From: Owenia fusiformis | Lineage: Eukaryota > Annelida > Polychaeta > Sabellida > Oweniidae | Length of the DNA: 64,000 nt | Assembly: GCA_903813345.2 (NCBI GenBank) | Contig: CAIIXF020000005.1 | Span: forward strand, 2,666,001-2,730,000 | Direction: 5' to 3' | In this document: piece by piece, positions 1 to 12,300 of the stretch | Layout: each line of letters starts with the position of its first letter | How positions within the stretch are numbered: position 1 is the stretch's first letter | The notes under the pieces: model-generated | The model's database searches: none | Seen by the model: only the letters and a program-made list of their open reading frames with translations | Told to the model about the DNA's origin: nothing | Translations under genes and position numbers: made by a program

Positions 1-1818
1 TTAACACAGCTAAATACTGTTAAGCTGCAGAATAAATACCTCTCAGTTATCAACTTATTTATAATAAACAGCCTCTCAAAATATACAGTCATATGATGAG
101 GAATAACCAGGATTTCAGTTATATTTAATATGCAGGTTTAAGGCTAGGGTAAATAGGTTGTGTTGAGCTTCTCCTTAAAAATTTCATGGTATAGAAACAG
201 AATAATCAATATATTTTGCTTTTCCATGTGTCATTTATTTTGTAGAAATAGTTTCTTTATTCAATATAACTAACTTAACTTTTGAGATAAGAAACCTCAT
301 TGAGCCATTTATCCTTCAAACTCTAAGCAAGAATTTAATTACCCTGGCCTGCTGGTGTAGAAACAGTTGTGTATTTCTTGTATTTGTAAGAACCTAATAC
401 AATTGTGTACATGTAATCAAATCATGGAATGCTATAAAGGCATTGCCCATTAGAATAAAATTTCATTCTTTTAATAATTACTAAGTATATTGTTGATTTT
501 GTATTTATAGATTTGATTATTTCTTACATTGAATAGAATACAAAGATAAACTATCACTTATCACTTATTTAAACAGCCAACATTTTAGTCATAGTGCCTT
601 CTAAGCAGAATTTCAACAACTAGGGACTTACTCTTTTTTGAACTGATTACCCCCTCCCCCGGTGATGTATATGTTCTTTTATGCATTTCTCGGCCGGATT
701 CTTCAATACACCTTTTGTGATCGCTGGGATTTTAATACTGCTATATCTGATCAGCTGTAAACAATTTGTCTTTTCCTTCCACATTGGTAACATTATCGTA
801 TAAACCTTCATGTCAAATGTTAATCTCCTAGCTTATGCATACTATCAAATCTATCAAATACTGTTATTACTGTACTTCTAAAAGCAAGAGATGTCAACCC
901 TCATCCAGATCCGAACAATTTGTCAATTTTGTCCCATTTTTATTACACACTCTGTATATGACTGTATACAATAAAACATGATAAATAAATTTCTGTGAAA
1001 ATTCATCTCTGGTAAATATCATGATAAATAAAAAAGCATATTATACTTTCTAATGACAATTTGGTTAGTGAGCGGCCATTTTGAAAAAGGCAGTTATTTT
1101 TACCATGTGCAATTTCATGTTTTTTTGCTACAACTGAAAGAGCAATGGAGCGAATTTGTTCAAAGATCTTTCCTTTAAATACTTAAAAGCATATTAATTG
1201 CACCTTTTAAGAAACTCTGGTTATTCAAAAAGTGGTGAAGCGATTTTGTTAATTTTTTATGTGAATATTCTTGGGAGAGCGCCCATATGGCCATTGTTTG
1301 ATTTTAAGTTTCAATTTAACTTCAAAATAGAAAGATTTTTTTTCTGTTTAGCACATATGGAACTTGTAGTTATTCGTTGGAAATGTGAACGTAAAGTAAT
1401 ACTCATAAAATGTACTATTAAAAAATACTAACTTAGTTCGATGATGGCATGATAATCTTTACGTGTTGAGATTATACAAAATTGAAAAATTAATAACTCG
1501 AGGTTTAACATTAGCAAAAGTTGTACAATTAATTTACAACTTCTTTGATATTTCTCAAAGAATGTTAAAATGGCTACAAGGCAAGCGCCTCGTCTGTCTC
1601 ATCCTACGCTAGAGCTATATAGTTATTTCTGGAATAAATAGACTTTCTGAATATAAGCATAACAAAGAATAAAACATCTGAAAACTCCAAAGACAACGGT
1701 TTTTAAAACACTGTGAGTGAGGCGGTACTTGCCCACAAAAACATTCACACTGCTGTCTTAAGTTTGATTCCTAAAAGCTGAATATATTGTAGTCTTTCTC
1801 TGTATGTAGTCTATACAG
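1..1818. other. Flank downstream of the KY-like gene
   Basis: AT-rich sequence beyond the stop codon of the minus-strand KY-like gene. Its 3' untranslated region must lie at the high-coordinate end, but I could not fix a polyadenylation site. The only open stretch (1198..1431 +) is short, has a composition like translated non-coding DNA and no recognisable motif. No repeat or RNA gene was recognised. Confidence 0.5.
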
Positions 1819-3390
1819 CTACATAGTGTATGTCAAAAGCGTGCTATAACTTGTGTTTGAGGGGTCACGCCTGGCACATACATCAACTCTATTCTCCACT
1901 CCCCAGTGCCAATTCATGGTCACCTGGCCCTCCCATACATTAGGTTGCTTCTGGTCCAGTTGAGTCCAGTGGTCCGTACCAACCACAACAGCGACAGCGC
2001 TCACATTGGGGACCTCAATCTTGAAGAATATGAACTGCTGGCTATTGGTGGATCCACGCGTTGGCTTGCTAGGATCCAGATGGCCGTGAGTAGGTTCAAA
2101 CAGGTAGCACTCCTTCCAATGGCCGTACTGCTTAGGATAAGCGACCAGTGAAGCATGTGCTTGGGAACAATCGATCAGGTAGTTATAAACCCCTGGGAGG
2201 GTCTCACTGGGTTCGGTGTTTGGCAGGGCATACATCTGAAGCTTGTAGCTCCCAGCTTTGGGTAGTTTCACAACAAAAGAGATGATATTGTCCTCATATT
2301 GTTGCAAAATAAAATCCGTGAAATCTTCATCATTGGTAGTGTGGATTAGCTCCGAAGTGACCCTTAGTGGCCGCGTAGTTTTCATCTGAATTATAACTTC
2401 CCCAACTGCGTCTTTGATGTAGGGATCGTGGTGGCTATAGGTTGTTAGAACTAACTCTTCTCCACTTGACGGTTTCCCTAAATATCCAAGTGACATCTTT
2501 GGGAAGGGGACGGCTTTAACTATTGGCTGATTGCATTCCAAAAGGTACCTCCATACGAGGTAATGAGACGTACCATCAGTAGCCGAGTCGCTGGCAAATA
2601 TTTCCAAGGCATATTCTCCCTGATGTGGTAGATTTACTGAGAAGACTGCGAAGTTGTTCACAACACGAGTCATCACATATTGCTGAAGAGACGTTTCATC
2701 CATGGCGTTAGATTTCAACTTAGCCATAAAATGCAACTCTTTGACCTTGGGCATTTTGAACTTGATTTCAGTATGTCCATTGGGTAACGAGATACAAGCC
2801 CCCTTGGATGGAGCCTTAATTTTGTATCGTTTCGCCTCAACGCTGGGTCCAAATATGGTTTCTTCACCGGGATATGGCTGTATGCTACTGGTATCGCGAT
2901 CACATACTATCTGATACTCACATACAGCACCATATGATTTTTCTACTTTAGTATGGGATTTGATTTTCTTAGCGTATATAGTAAACTTGTAAGAGCCTTT
3001 CTCTGGCGTTCTCACCCTAAAGATGCTGAGGTTATCAATTCTCTCATGCATACCATATTGAGTTAACTTTCTGCCTTTGTACTCCTCTCGATCGTCTTCA
3101 AAAGTCAGTCCAAAAACGAAACCAATTTTGTTGGCTTTTGTAGGACAGGCCAATGTGATTTCTACCTCACCTGTGCTCCATATAACAGCCTCTTTGTGAC
3201 TGTTCAGCTGTAGATCGAGTTTAAAGAAGGTGGACTTCACTACGGGTAGATTTTCAAATTCGTCTTGCAGCAAGGGACACTCTAAAAGCTGCCAGTCATT
3301 TTCTTTAGGGAAGTGGGTGAAGATGAACTGCTTAGGATCGGGTAAGAAATAGAACTCGTCCAACTCATACTTTAAATTGTCCAATGTCTC
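1819..3390 (-). CDS. KY-like gene, last exon: KY C-terminal beta domains
   Basis: A 523-codon open exon ending in TAG at 1819..1821. It starts after an ATTTTCAG acceptor with codons E-T-L-D-N, so an internal methionine start is not needed. The first about 60 residues (YFLPDPKQFIFTHFP, then WQLL) match the segment that follows the transglutaminase core in KY/hillarin proteins. The rest resembles three to four consecutive Ig-like beta domains. The repeated signs are hydrophobic F-x-V/L strands, G-x-Y-x-L/F-x-I turns, and Y-x-I/L-x-C strand ends at about residues 158, 281 and 407. The final FIFFKIEVP...VAVVVG, WEG and VDVCA elements are typical of the family C terminus. No frameshift is seen over 1.57 kb, which argues for purifying selection. 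Confidence 0.9.
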   Translation of the reverse strand, partial: ETLDNLKYELDEFYFLPDPKQFIFTHFPKENDWQLLECPLLQDEFENLPVVKSTFFKLDLQLNSHKEAVIWSTGEVEITLACPTKANKIGFVFGLTFEDDREEYKGRKLTQYGMHERIDNLSIFRVRTPEKGSYKFTIYAKKIKSHTKVEKSYGAVCEYQIVCDRDTSSIQPYPGEETIFGPSVEAKRYKIKAPSKGACISLPNGHTEIKFKMPKVKELHFMAKLKSNAMDETSLQQYVMTRVVNNFAVFSVNLPHQGEYALEIFASDSATDGTSHYLVWRYLLECNQPIVKAVPFPKMSLGYLGKPSSGEELVLTTYSHHDPYIKDAVGEVIIQMKTTRPLRVTSELIHTTNDEDFTDFILQQYEDNIISFVVKLPKAGSYKLQMYALPNTEPSETLPGVYNYLIDCSQAHASLVAYPKQYGHWKECYLFEPTHGHLDPSKPTRGSTNSQQFIFFKIEVPNVSAVAVVVGTDHWTQLDQKQPNVWEGQVTMNWHWGVENRVDVCARRDPSNTSYSTLLTYTM

Positions 3391-6300
3391 CTGAAAATAT
3401 CATAATACTTTGAAGTAAGTACCTTTCATCAGTACATGAATATCTCAGCAACATGTGGTAAAGATGAATTGTTCAGAGAATGATTTGTCTTAATTAGGTT
3501 GAATTGCCCAGGAAACGGGTTGTCCAGTGTAACGAGGTAGGTACCACTAGAACCGCTCTCGAATGAACGACCGATTTTTCTCAAGCAATGAAATAGCACA
3601 TTGATGGCAATGTAACAGTGGAAAACTTCGCCCGTGTCAAACCAAGTAATGAAAACTATCGTCACAACTGTATAAGACATATCACCATACGTTATCGGAC
3701 AGCTGATGTGATCTTTTCAGATTCATATTGATTTTCACAAATCTGATTTACATTGTACGAGTTATTTCCATTTGGTTTTTCATTTCATATGGAAACAACA
3801 AAGGTTTCAACTAGTTTGAAATAGCTTTTCCTTTGTTCGACCTTCGCAATGGTGTAAAAAAGATAATGTCTTTTGTACTGTTTATAGAAATATTTGATGA
3901 TTAAAATATTTCAACTTTTATTTGAAAAACGGCGAGTTTGAATATTTAAAAAATAAAAAGCTGAAAACTTTTTCCCTCAATTTCTTTTCAAACTTAACTC
4001 GGGGCCTTTAACAATTGAATGCGCGACTAACAAAATGGTTGAACGAAGAATTAAACATGAGCGCTATCATTGGAGTAGTTCTGGTGGCGATGTCGCGTCA
4101 TAGCTCAGGGTATGAGTTGTCTAGGGGGTTGATTTGCCAAGTGATACGTTTACTCGTGGTCGAGTAGTTCTGATAAATCAAATACTTGTTAACGGATTGG
4201 GTTCAAATTTTATTGCTGATGTCTTATGGGGATAGGAACTCTGCTTGGGAAGGAATTTTCAGCATGGCTGCTAAATGGAGTATTTTCGTAATCTTTGGTT
4301 ACTCAATTGGAACGTACAATTAGTTCCCCTGATTTACCTGTCTTCCATGAACCTTCCTCGCAGCCCAGTTACAATCAGCCAGATACCACTGGCCATCAAT
4401 AAAGACAGCATTCCATGTGTGATTCTCACTTTCGTCAGTAAAAGTCATCCCAGGCTCAAAACCAACCCCCTTGGCAAGCCCACTCAGTGTTTTACAATGG
4501 ATACCTGCGTAACTGAAATTAAGACATTAACAGTGCATGGTTTGCAAATGGACAATCCATTCCACAATCCATCAACACTTTGGGGTGAATGTAGAAGGAG
4601 ACATTTTTGAAAAATGCTCTACCCGCCCATCTTAGTTATCAGCATAGATGGCAGCATAAGTGTTAATAGGGCTAGTAACCTAGTGAAAAATCTACTATCA
4701 CATTGAACAGCATTGGTAGTAGACAAGTTAATTCGTCTCAATGTTGCGATTCAATGTTACATTTTGAGGATTTGGATTCATATAATTGTTCAATTATTTT
4801 TGTAATTATACACTTGAAGTAGCAGGGAACACTTTCCTTGCCTGTAATACTTGTATATTTAAGCTTCAACTATGAAATAGTAAATCTTACCTTGGGGAAG
4901 TTAAACGTTTGATAATTTAACAAATGAAAATACTTTCCTTGAATTTAAATTTTTTCAAATAGGGCGCTACAAGAAATGTAACTGTAACCGATTATCAATC
5001 GCCATAATGTAAAATAATTGAATTAAATATGTGATATAAAGCATCCAATACTTACCTACACAAGGTTTTAAAGATAACAGAATACGTGACGTTGCCCCTC
5101 TTTAGTCCAAGCAAAACCTCCTCAGGAGAGTCAGGTTGTACATTTTTGAACTCCATATTTTTCAAATCCTTTGTACATAGCCACAAAAATATAGCCCTGA
5201 AAAGCATTATAACATACTTGTATAACAAGCACCAAATTCTTATATTTCGAAAATGTGGGGTATGACTTGCAATTTGCTCGTTCTTAACCAATTAACAAAA
5301 AATACAACCATAAACAAGATACTGGTTTATCTAAAAATCTTATTCTCGAGGGGAGGGCTGGTGTTGTGATTAATTACAATAATAATTATTTATCGACCGT
5401 CTTATTTGATTTACTCATATACATACTCATACAGGACATATATTTCCCCATCCGACCCTTTATGATGAAATACTATCCATAACCTGCATTACCACAAAAA
5501 CAAAAACGAATCCTTATACGATCCAGTATATATACTCCTCAAAAAAAGTTAGGGACCAGTCTTTTTCTTCATAGGTTTACATGTTAAACCCCATGTCTGT
5601 TTGAATTCTCATTTTCAAATCCTGGAACGAATGAAAAACTAAATGTAAATGGATATGTACCTTGACTCTATTCTCTATATTTCAGAAAAGTTTCAATTCA
5701 ATATCTCCGTTACAATAAGTCAAAAATTGATGTCAAATTTGAGGAAAATTAAAAAAATGGCATAACCCATGTAATCCAATGGGAAATGGTTGGGTTGCCA
5801 AAAGTCATATGAGAAAATACCCATCAATTCAATTGCTCTCAAAAATGGAATGTAAATAGACAATTGAATTTGCTAACTTGTCTACAACAATAAATTGATT
5901 TGTTTCTCCAGGTTTTACAAGGTTATGAGTCTCAAAAGTCAAAATCATTTCTCATAAAACCTCTCATTGAAATAACACAGGGGGTCAAAAAGAGTTGTCA
6001 AAAATACGATGCTCTACATCGGTAATTCTCACAAAGTAAGCTTAACAAATTAAAAATCAAAAAGCATGCACAAAGTAAAAAATTCAATTGTCTACTCAGA
6101 AATTATTTTTGATTAATGTTTTACCGAATACATATCCAAAAATCTGATTTGCCCCTAACCCACCATTCCCCATTTTGGGATATGCCATTTTTGTTAAATT
6201 TCGTGAAATTCATAAATGTTGACATCTTATTTTTACCCAATGTAATGGAGATATAACATTGAATTTTGCAGACTTAATAGAGAAGAGAATCATGATACAG

Positions 6301-9300
6301 ATTTATTTACTTTATCGGGTTTTCTTTTGTTCCACTCTTAGAAAATAGTCGTCCAAACAAATATGGGGGTTAACATGTAAACCTATGAGGAAAACCACTG
6401 GTCCTTAACTTTTTTTGAGGGGTATAGATTGGGCCCACGAGAGAGTTGAGGAGAGGGGCGTTCAAGTTTTTTTTCTATTATGCTCTTGAATTACTCTTGA
6501 AATAGCATGGGCTCCACCACCTCTGATAGAGCCCATGGTAATAAAACGTTCTTACCTGACTTTGTCTAACTCGTTTGTAATGTTGCTGGCATGGATGAGA
6601 TTGAAGATGAGGTCATTGAAACTATCATATTCTTTTTGTGCCACCTAAAAATCCAACTCAATACGATTACTCGATCGCTCATATTCATCCATTTATTCTA
6701 ATTTATCAGAGTCTAGATCTCGCTTTATTTAAAGCTTGTGGAATTCGGTCGAAATTCTAAGTGATAATAGTCGGAGACTGTGAATCTGTGACCCCCACTA
6801 CTTGACTTCACAACTTTTCAAACAGGGGTAAGGCGTAGGTGTGTAGTGGGGGGCTTTAAGGTCTATCTTTCTATTTACCAATTCGTTCAGATTGACCTTA
6901 GTGCATAATATATGCATCCTCGTACTCACCTCATACGCCTGCTCATCAACTTCATCAAAGACTTTCAAGTTCTCACCACGGTTTACATTTATTTGAGATG
7001 TAGTGTTGGGCTTGGGGGGTGGTTCGTTCAGTTGTTCGTTGATAGGAATAGCCTGGAACTCCGGCGGAGCCTGCATTCCCTGTATGCGCTCTTTTTTCTT
7101 TACAGCATAATAATGGAATAATAACATCAATTAGAAAGACACAACATTCCAATAATGGAACATCAATTAGAAAGATACATCACACGACAACATAATAATG
7201 GAATAATGACATCAATTAGAAAGACACAACATCACATGACAACATAATAATGGAATAACAACATCAATTAGAAAGACACAACATCACGTGATAACATAAT
7301 AATGGATAATGCCATCAATTAGAAAGACACAATATCACATAACATCATCTGACAACATAATAATGGAATAATAACATCAATTAGAAAGACACAACGTCAC
7401 GTGACAACATAATAATGGAATAATGACATCAATTAGAAAGACAAAACATCACGTGACAACATAATAATGGAATAATAATAAATTCAATTAGAAAGACATA
7501 ACATCACCTGAAAACATAATAATGAAATAATAACATCAATTAGAAAGATCCAACATCACACGACAACATAATAATGGAATAATAACATCGATTAGAAAGA
7601 CACAACATCAAGTGACAAAATAATAAGATAATATAGAATACTTTACTTTGATAGCCATTTTTTATTATTTATTTATTTCATGATAATATAACAATGGAAT
7701 GTACAAAGTATATTTGTCAAATTTTGTAATTAACAATTAATAAAGATACTTGCTTACCTCAAGGACGGGCTCGTCATCTTCTTGGACGCATGCAACTCTA
7801 ACATATGGTTTTCGTTTTGGCGCAGGTTTGTTCAATGATGTATTCTGCTTTTCGCGCATAGAAAACTTTTGGAAATCTACTAGAGCCTGATCTATCTGTT
7901 TACGCTCACTAATGTTGACCTACAACATAATGAAGCACTCAATCAAAACTAGTAGACATTATAATGTCATATTTCAATGTGAACCGCACAAAACTTCGCC
8001 AAACATTGGAAAAATAATGTAGTAGAGTCTCAAATGATCGGAACAAAGTTCAAAGGATTGGTATCGATTTGGTGAACTGAATTCAACAATGTTTTCCCCT
8101 TAAACCAATTATTGAACACATTTTGTAAAAAAGACGGTCCTTTATGTAATGTTGACTGGTTGACAACAATTTAATGCTAAAATTATTTATACATATATTT
8201 TATAAAACCGTTTTTATTAACATTTTTCGTATTTAGTGCATTTGTTTTTTGTTCCTTTCTACCAATTCTTGAGAATGAAATAAAATATCTTTCCGAACCT
8301 TGTTGGAACAAAATAGCATATACAACATTTTCTTGGACCTCTCAATATTGTAGTTATACAAAGGAAAAATTAAAAAATAGATAAAAATCAAGATTAACGT
8401 TTTATTTCATTAACAAGAACGGGAATATTTGACCATATTTTTTGACCCCAGGGTGAGGAAATTGACACATTTATCTGGCCCCGGAGTAACAAATTAGACA
8501 GGCCAATAAAATTCCCCATCCAATCCCGCGTGGGGATCTCACGCAAACTTTTAAATGGTGCAAAGTATATAAAATGTTCTAAGGGTTGACCTTGAATCAG
8601 CTTAAAACGATTCGTTTTGGTAACAAAATGTCGGAACGTCGAAGGTACGATTTTTCTTTTTTCCTTATTTCACGCGTGTAGGCAGAATCCCAACGACGTT
8701 TTTTCTCACAAACGTGTATCAGCATCATATTTTTTAGAAAATGTACATATTTGCGAAAAAATAGCTCAGAAGACAACAGAATCGTCGATTTAATTCCTCA
8801 CTTAAGTTACATAAACGGTTTGGGTTAAAAGTGCAGATCTTAACTGTTTTTCGAAAAACCGTTTATGTAACTTAAGTGAGGAATTAAATCAACGATTCTG
8901 TTGTCTCCTGAACTATTTGTTCGCAAATATGTACATTTTCTTAAACATATGATACTGATACACGTTTGTGTTAAAAATGACGTGGGAATTCTGCCTACAA
9001 CGTGTGAAATAAGGAAAAAAGAAAAATCGAACCTTCGATGTTCCAACATTTTGTTACCAAAATGAGTCGTTTTGGTAACCAGCGTAATCGAGTGGATCAC
9101 CAGTGTCAAAGCATACCTTGGTAACTCCATGAGTTTCAGAAAGTTTTGGCAACGGAGGTCCATCTGTCCGTTGTTTCTCGTTGCCATTGGTGCTTATTAC
9201 AATTTTACCTGTAATTGTATTCATTGACCTCGTATTCTCCTCACGATCGCTCTTAGAATCACAAGAACTCTGTAAAAACAGAACTAAACCGATGTAACCC

Positions 9301-12300
9301 ATACCATCTTACAGAAAAACAGAAACATATTGCATGATACATAACTTAAAGCGATATGGCAGTAGCATCTCAAAATATGAAGAATGTGTCTTGATCTAGA
9401 ACTCCTAGACTCCAGCCTTGTAGTTATGGTACCTGGAATTAAAATGAAATTCCTAGGAATTCAACAACGGTTGAATAGATGTAGATTATAGATGTAGATT
9501 TTCATACCACAAAGGTTTCAATCATTCGATCCCTATAACCCGTTGCCCCAAAATAATGTATCCCAAGCTGGCCAGTTCACCAGGCCAGCTCTGCTAAAAC
9601 TTGATATGGCGTTCTTACCTCTAGTTAAAGTGTATTAATTTTTATAACGCTGAACAGAGCAATTATTGTCATATACAGTATCTGAAGCTTTGTTTCTGTA
9701 TACCTTTAAGTTTGACACCGTTATTGAAGGTTCTTTCGTCTGCTTTCTTTGTATGGAAAAATCCTCGATTCCCGTTGGAGCCTGTGGTCCTTTGATATGT
9801 TGATTGTGTACGACCTACAATATATGTGTAACCAGTTATGACAAATGGATGTTTAGATAATGCTTTTTCTCGATCTTTAATAAGAATGATGAAATATATT
9901 AATATGATATGTATACGTCCATACAAAGTAGAGAGCATGACTTCAAAAACAATTAGGTAATGTAATTCTGTTTGAAATCTATGCAAACTAAAAAAGATAT
10001 CACTCAATAAAAGCAGATGTATTGTCTTTATTTGATCTCTAGATAAACATATTCTTGTAAATGCTCAAAAAATTAAAATATTCAAAATCCATGATGTTCT
10101 AAGGGCTGTCCTTGAATCAGCTCATTGTGTCTTGCCACTTGGAAGGATGGGATGTCATTAAAATAGTATCCTTACCGCCATTCTTGATTTGACAAAAAAT
10201 ATAAAATATGCTGTTTGAAAGATACTTTTGTTTTAATACTTTTTGATACTTTTTGTTTTGATATTTTCGAACATATTTCAGTTATATGATTTATAGGGTC
10301 TCTCAGTTCTTGAAGGGTTTCGAAACTGTCATGATATATCTACAGATTTAACATCGAATAAATCAGATTAGCTTGAAATTTTCACAATTAATAGATTTTA
10401 TTGAAATGATTGCTTATAGTTTCATGAAGTAAATGCCAATTGGAAATAAAATCCCTACCAGCATAACTTTAAGATGTGATGCATGAACCTCAAAATGAGG
10501 CCTCTGGCGTTTTATAAGTAATTCGAAGCATGTAAACATTTGATGAAACATGTTGAGGGTTTCTTCCATTACCTGGAAATATTTTAAAGCGTACCTTGTC
10601 ATTACCTCCGTGACTTTCGGAAAGTTTCAGAGACAAATCTTCATTTGTTAGTTGTTTCTCGTTGTCATTGGTGTTTATAACGATTTTACCTGTATCAGTA
10701 TTCATTGACCTCGTATTTTCCTCACGATCACTCCTAGAATCACCAGAGCTCTGTAAAAACAGAGTTTAACCCATGTAACCAATACGATTTTACAGAAAAA
10801 CAGAAACATATTGCACAATAAATACCTAAAAGCTAAACAAACTTTTCAAAAAGGCCTTAGCTAAGCTTAAATGTCCTGTTTAAGAACCCCTGTTCTAGCT
10901 ATGTTCTGTTTAAGAACCCCTGTTCTAGCTATTGAAATTGGATTCTGCAATAATAGACTCGATCAACTTAAGTTCTTCTGAGAATATTAGAATTTTGGAT
11001 CTATTCCCATTTTAGGAAGCGTGTAAACCTTTGATTAGACTTGCAAAGAGTTTCCTCGTTTACAAGAAAATAATTTAAACCAAACCGTGTTAGTAACTCC
11101 GTGACTTTCAGAGAGTTTTTGCAATAAAGGTAAATCTGTTTGTTGTTTCTCGTTGCCATTGGTGTTAATTACAGTTTTACTTGTGACAGTATTCACTGAC
11201 TTTGTATGCTCTTCACGACCACTCTTAAAATCACCAGAACTCTGTAAAAACAGAATTTAACCCAAATCACTCACACAATCTTACAGAAAAACAGAAACAT
11301 ATTGCAAAATTAATATCTAAAAGCATTTAGGCATAAGCATTTCAAAATCCGAAAAATATGTCTTGATACGGAACCCCTACCACCCACACTTGCAGTTTCG
11401 GTACCTAGAATGAAAATGGAATTCCAAGGAATTTAACAACGACATTTTTTGCAAAACCACAGTTGTGACGAAGTTATATTCAATATGAGCTTTGATAGTC
11501 ATCCGAAATGGAATAAAGAGGTACAGTTAATCTCTAGAGATAGTCAGCGTTCAGGTCGAATAAATGTGTAAAATGTGATTCAGTGTAGAACAAATCGGAA
11601 GTCTCAAATCCGATCTAGATTTCTATACCACAAATGTTTCAATTATTCGACCCTTGTAACTGTTTGGCCGAAAATATATTATCCCAAGCTTGCCAGTTAA
11701 CCATATCCTGCTATGCCAAAAGTCAACATGGCATAACTTCAAAAACTATTAGGTAATGTAATTTTTTGTTAAATCTATGCAAACTAAAGTAGATATCATT
11801 CAATAATAGCATGAGTATTGTCTTTATTTGATCTATAGATAAACATATTCTTGTAAATGCTCAAAAATTTAAAATATTTAAATCCATGATGTTCTAAGGG
11901 CTGTCCTTGAATCAGCGCATTGTGTCTTGCCACTTGGAAGGATGGGATGTCATTAAAATAGTATCCATACCGCAATCCTTAATTTGACAAAAATATAAAA
12001 TATGCTGTTTGAAAGATATCTTTCGTTTCAATTACATAGAATTGATAACACCTAGAAACCTCTAAAAGTTTGGCAACCCTAACTGCGAGATTGGTTAAGC
12101 ATACTTTTGTTTTGATATTTTTGTTTTGTTTTGATATTTTCGAACATATTTCATGATTTATTGGGTCTCTCAGTTCTTGAAGGGTTTCAAAATTGTCATA
12201 ATATATCTATTAATTTAACATCGAACAATTCAGACTAGCTTGACATTTTCACAATTAATCAATTTTATTGAAATGATTGCTTATAGTTTCATGAAGTAAA

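Noticed and set aside
1906-2914. Plus-strand open frames within the KY last exon
   Set aside because: Shadows of the conserved minus-strand coding exon.
7105-7625. CRISPR-like regular repeats
   Set aside because: Units are contiguous minisatellite copies without unique spacers, and the genome is eukaryotic.
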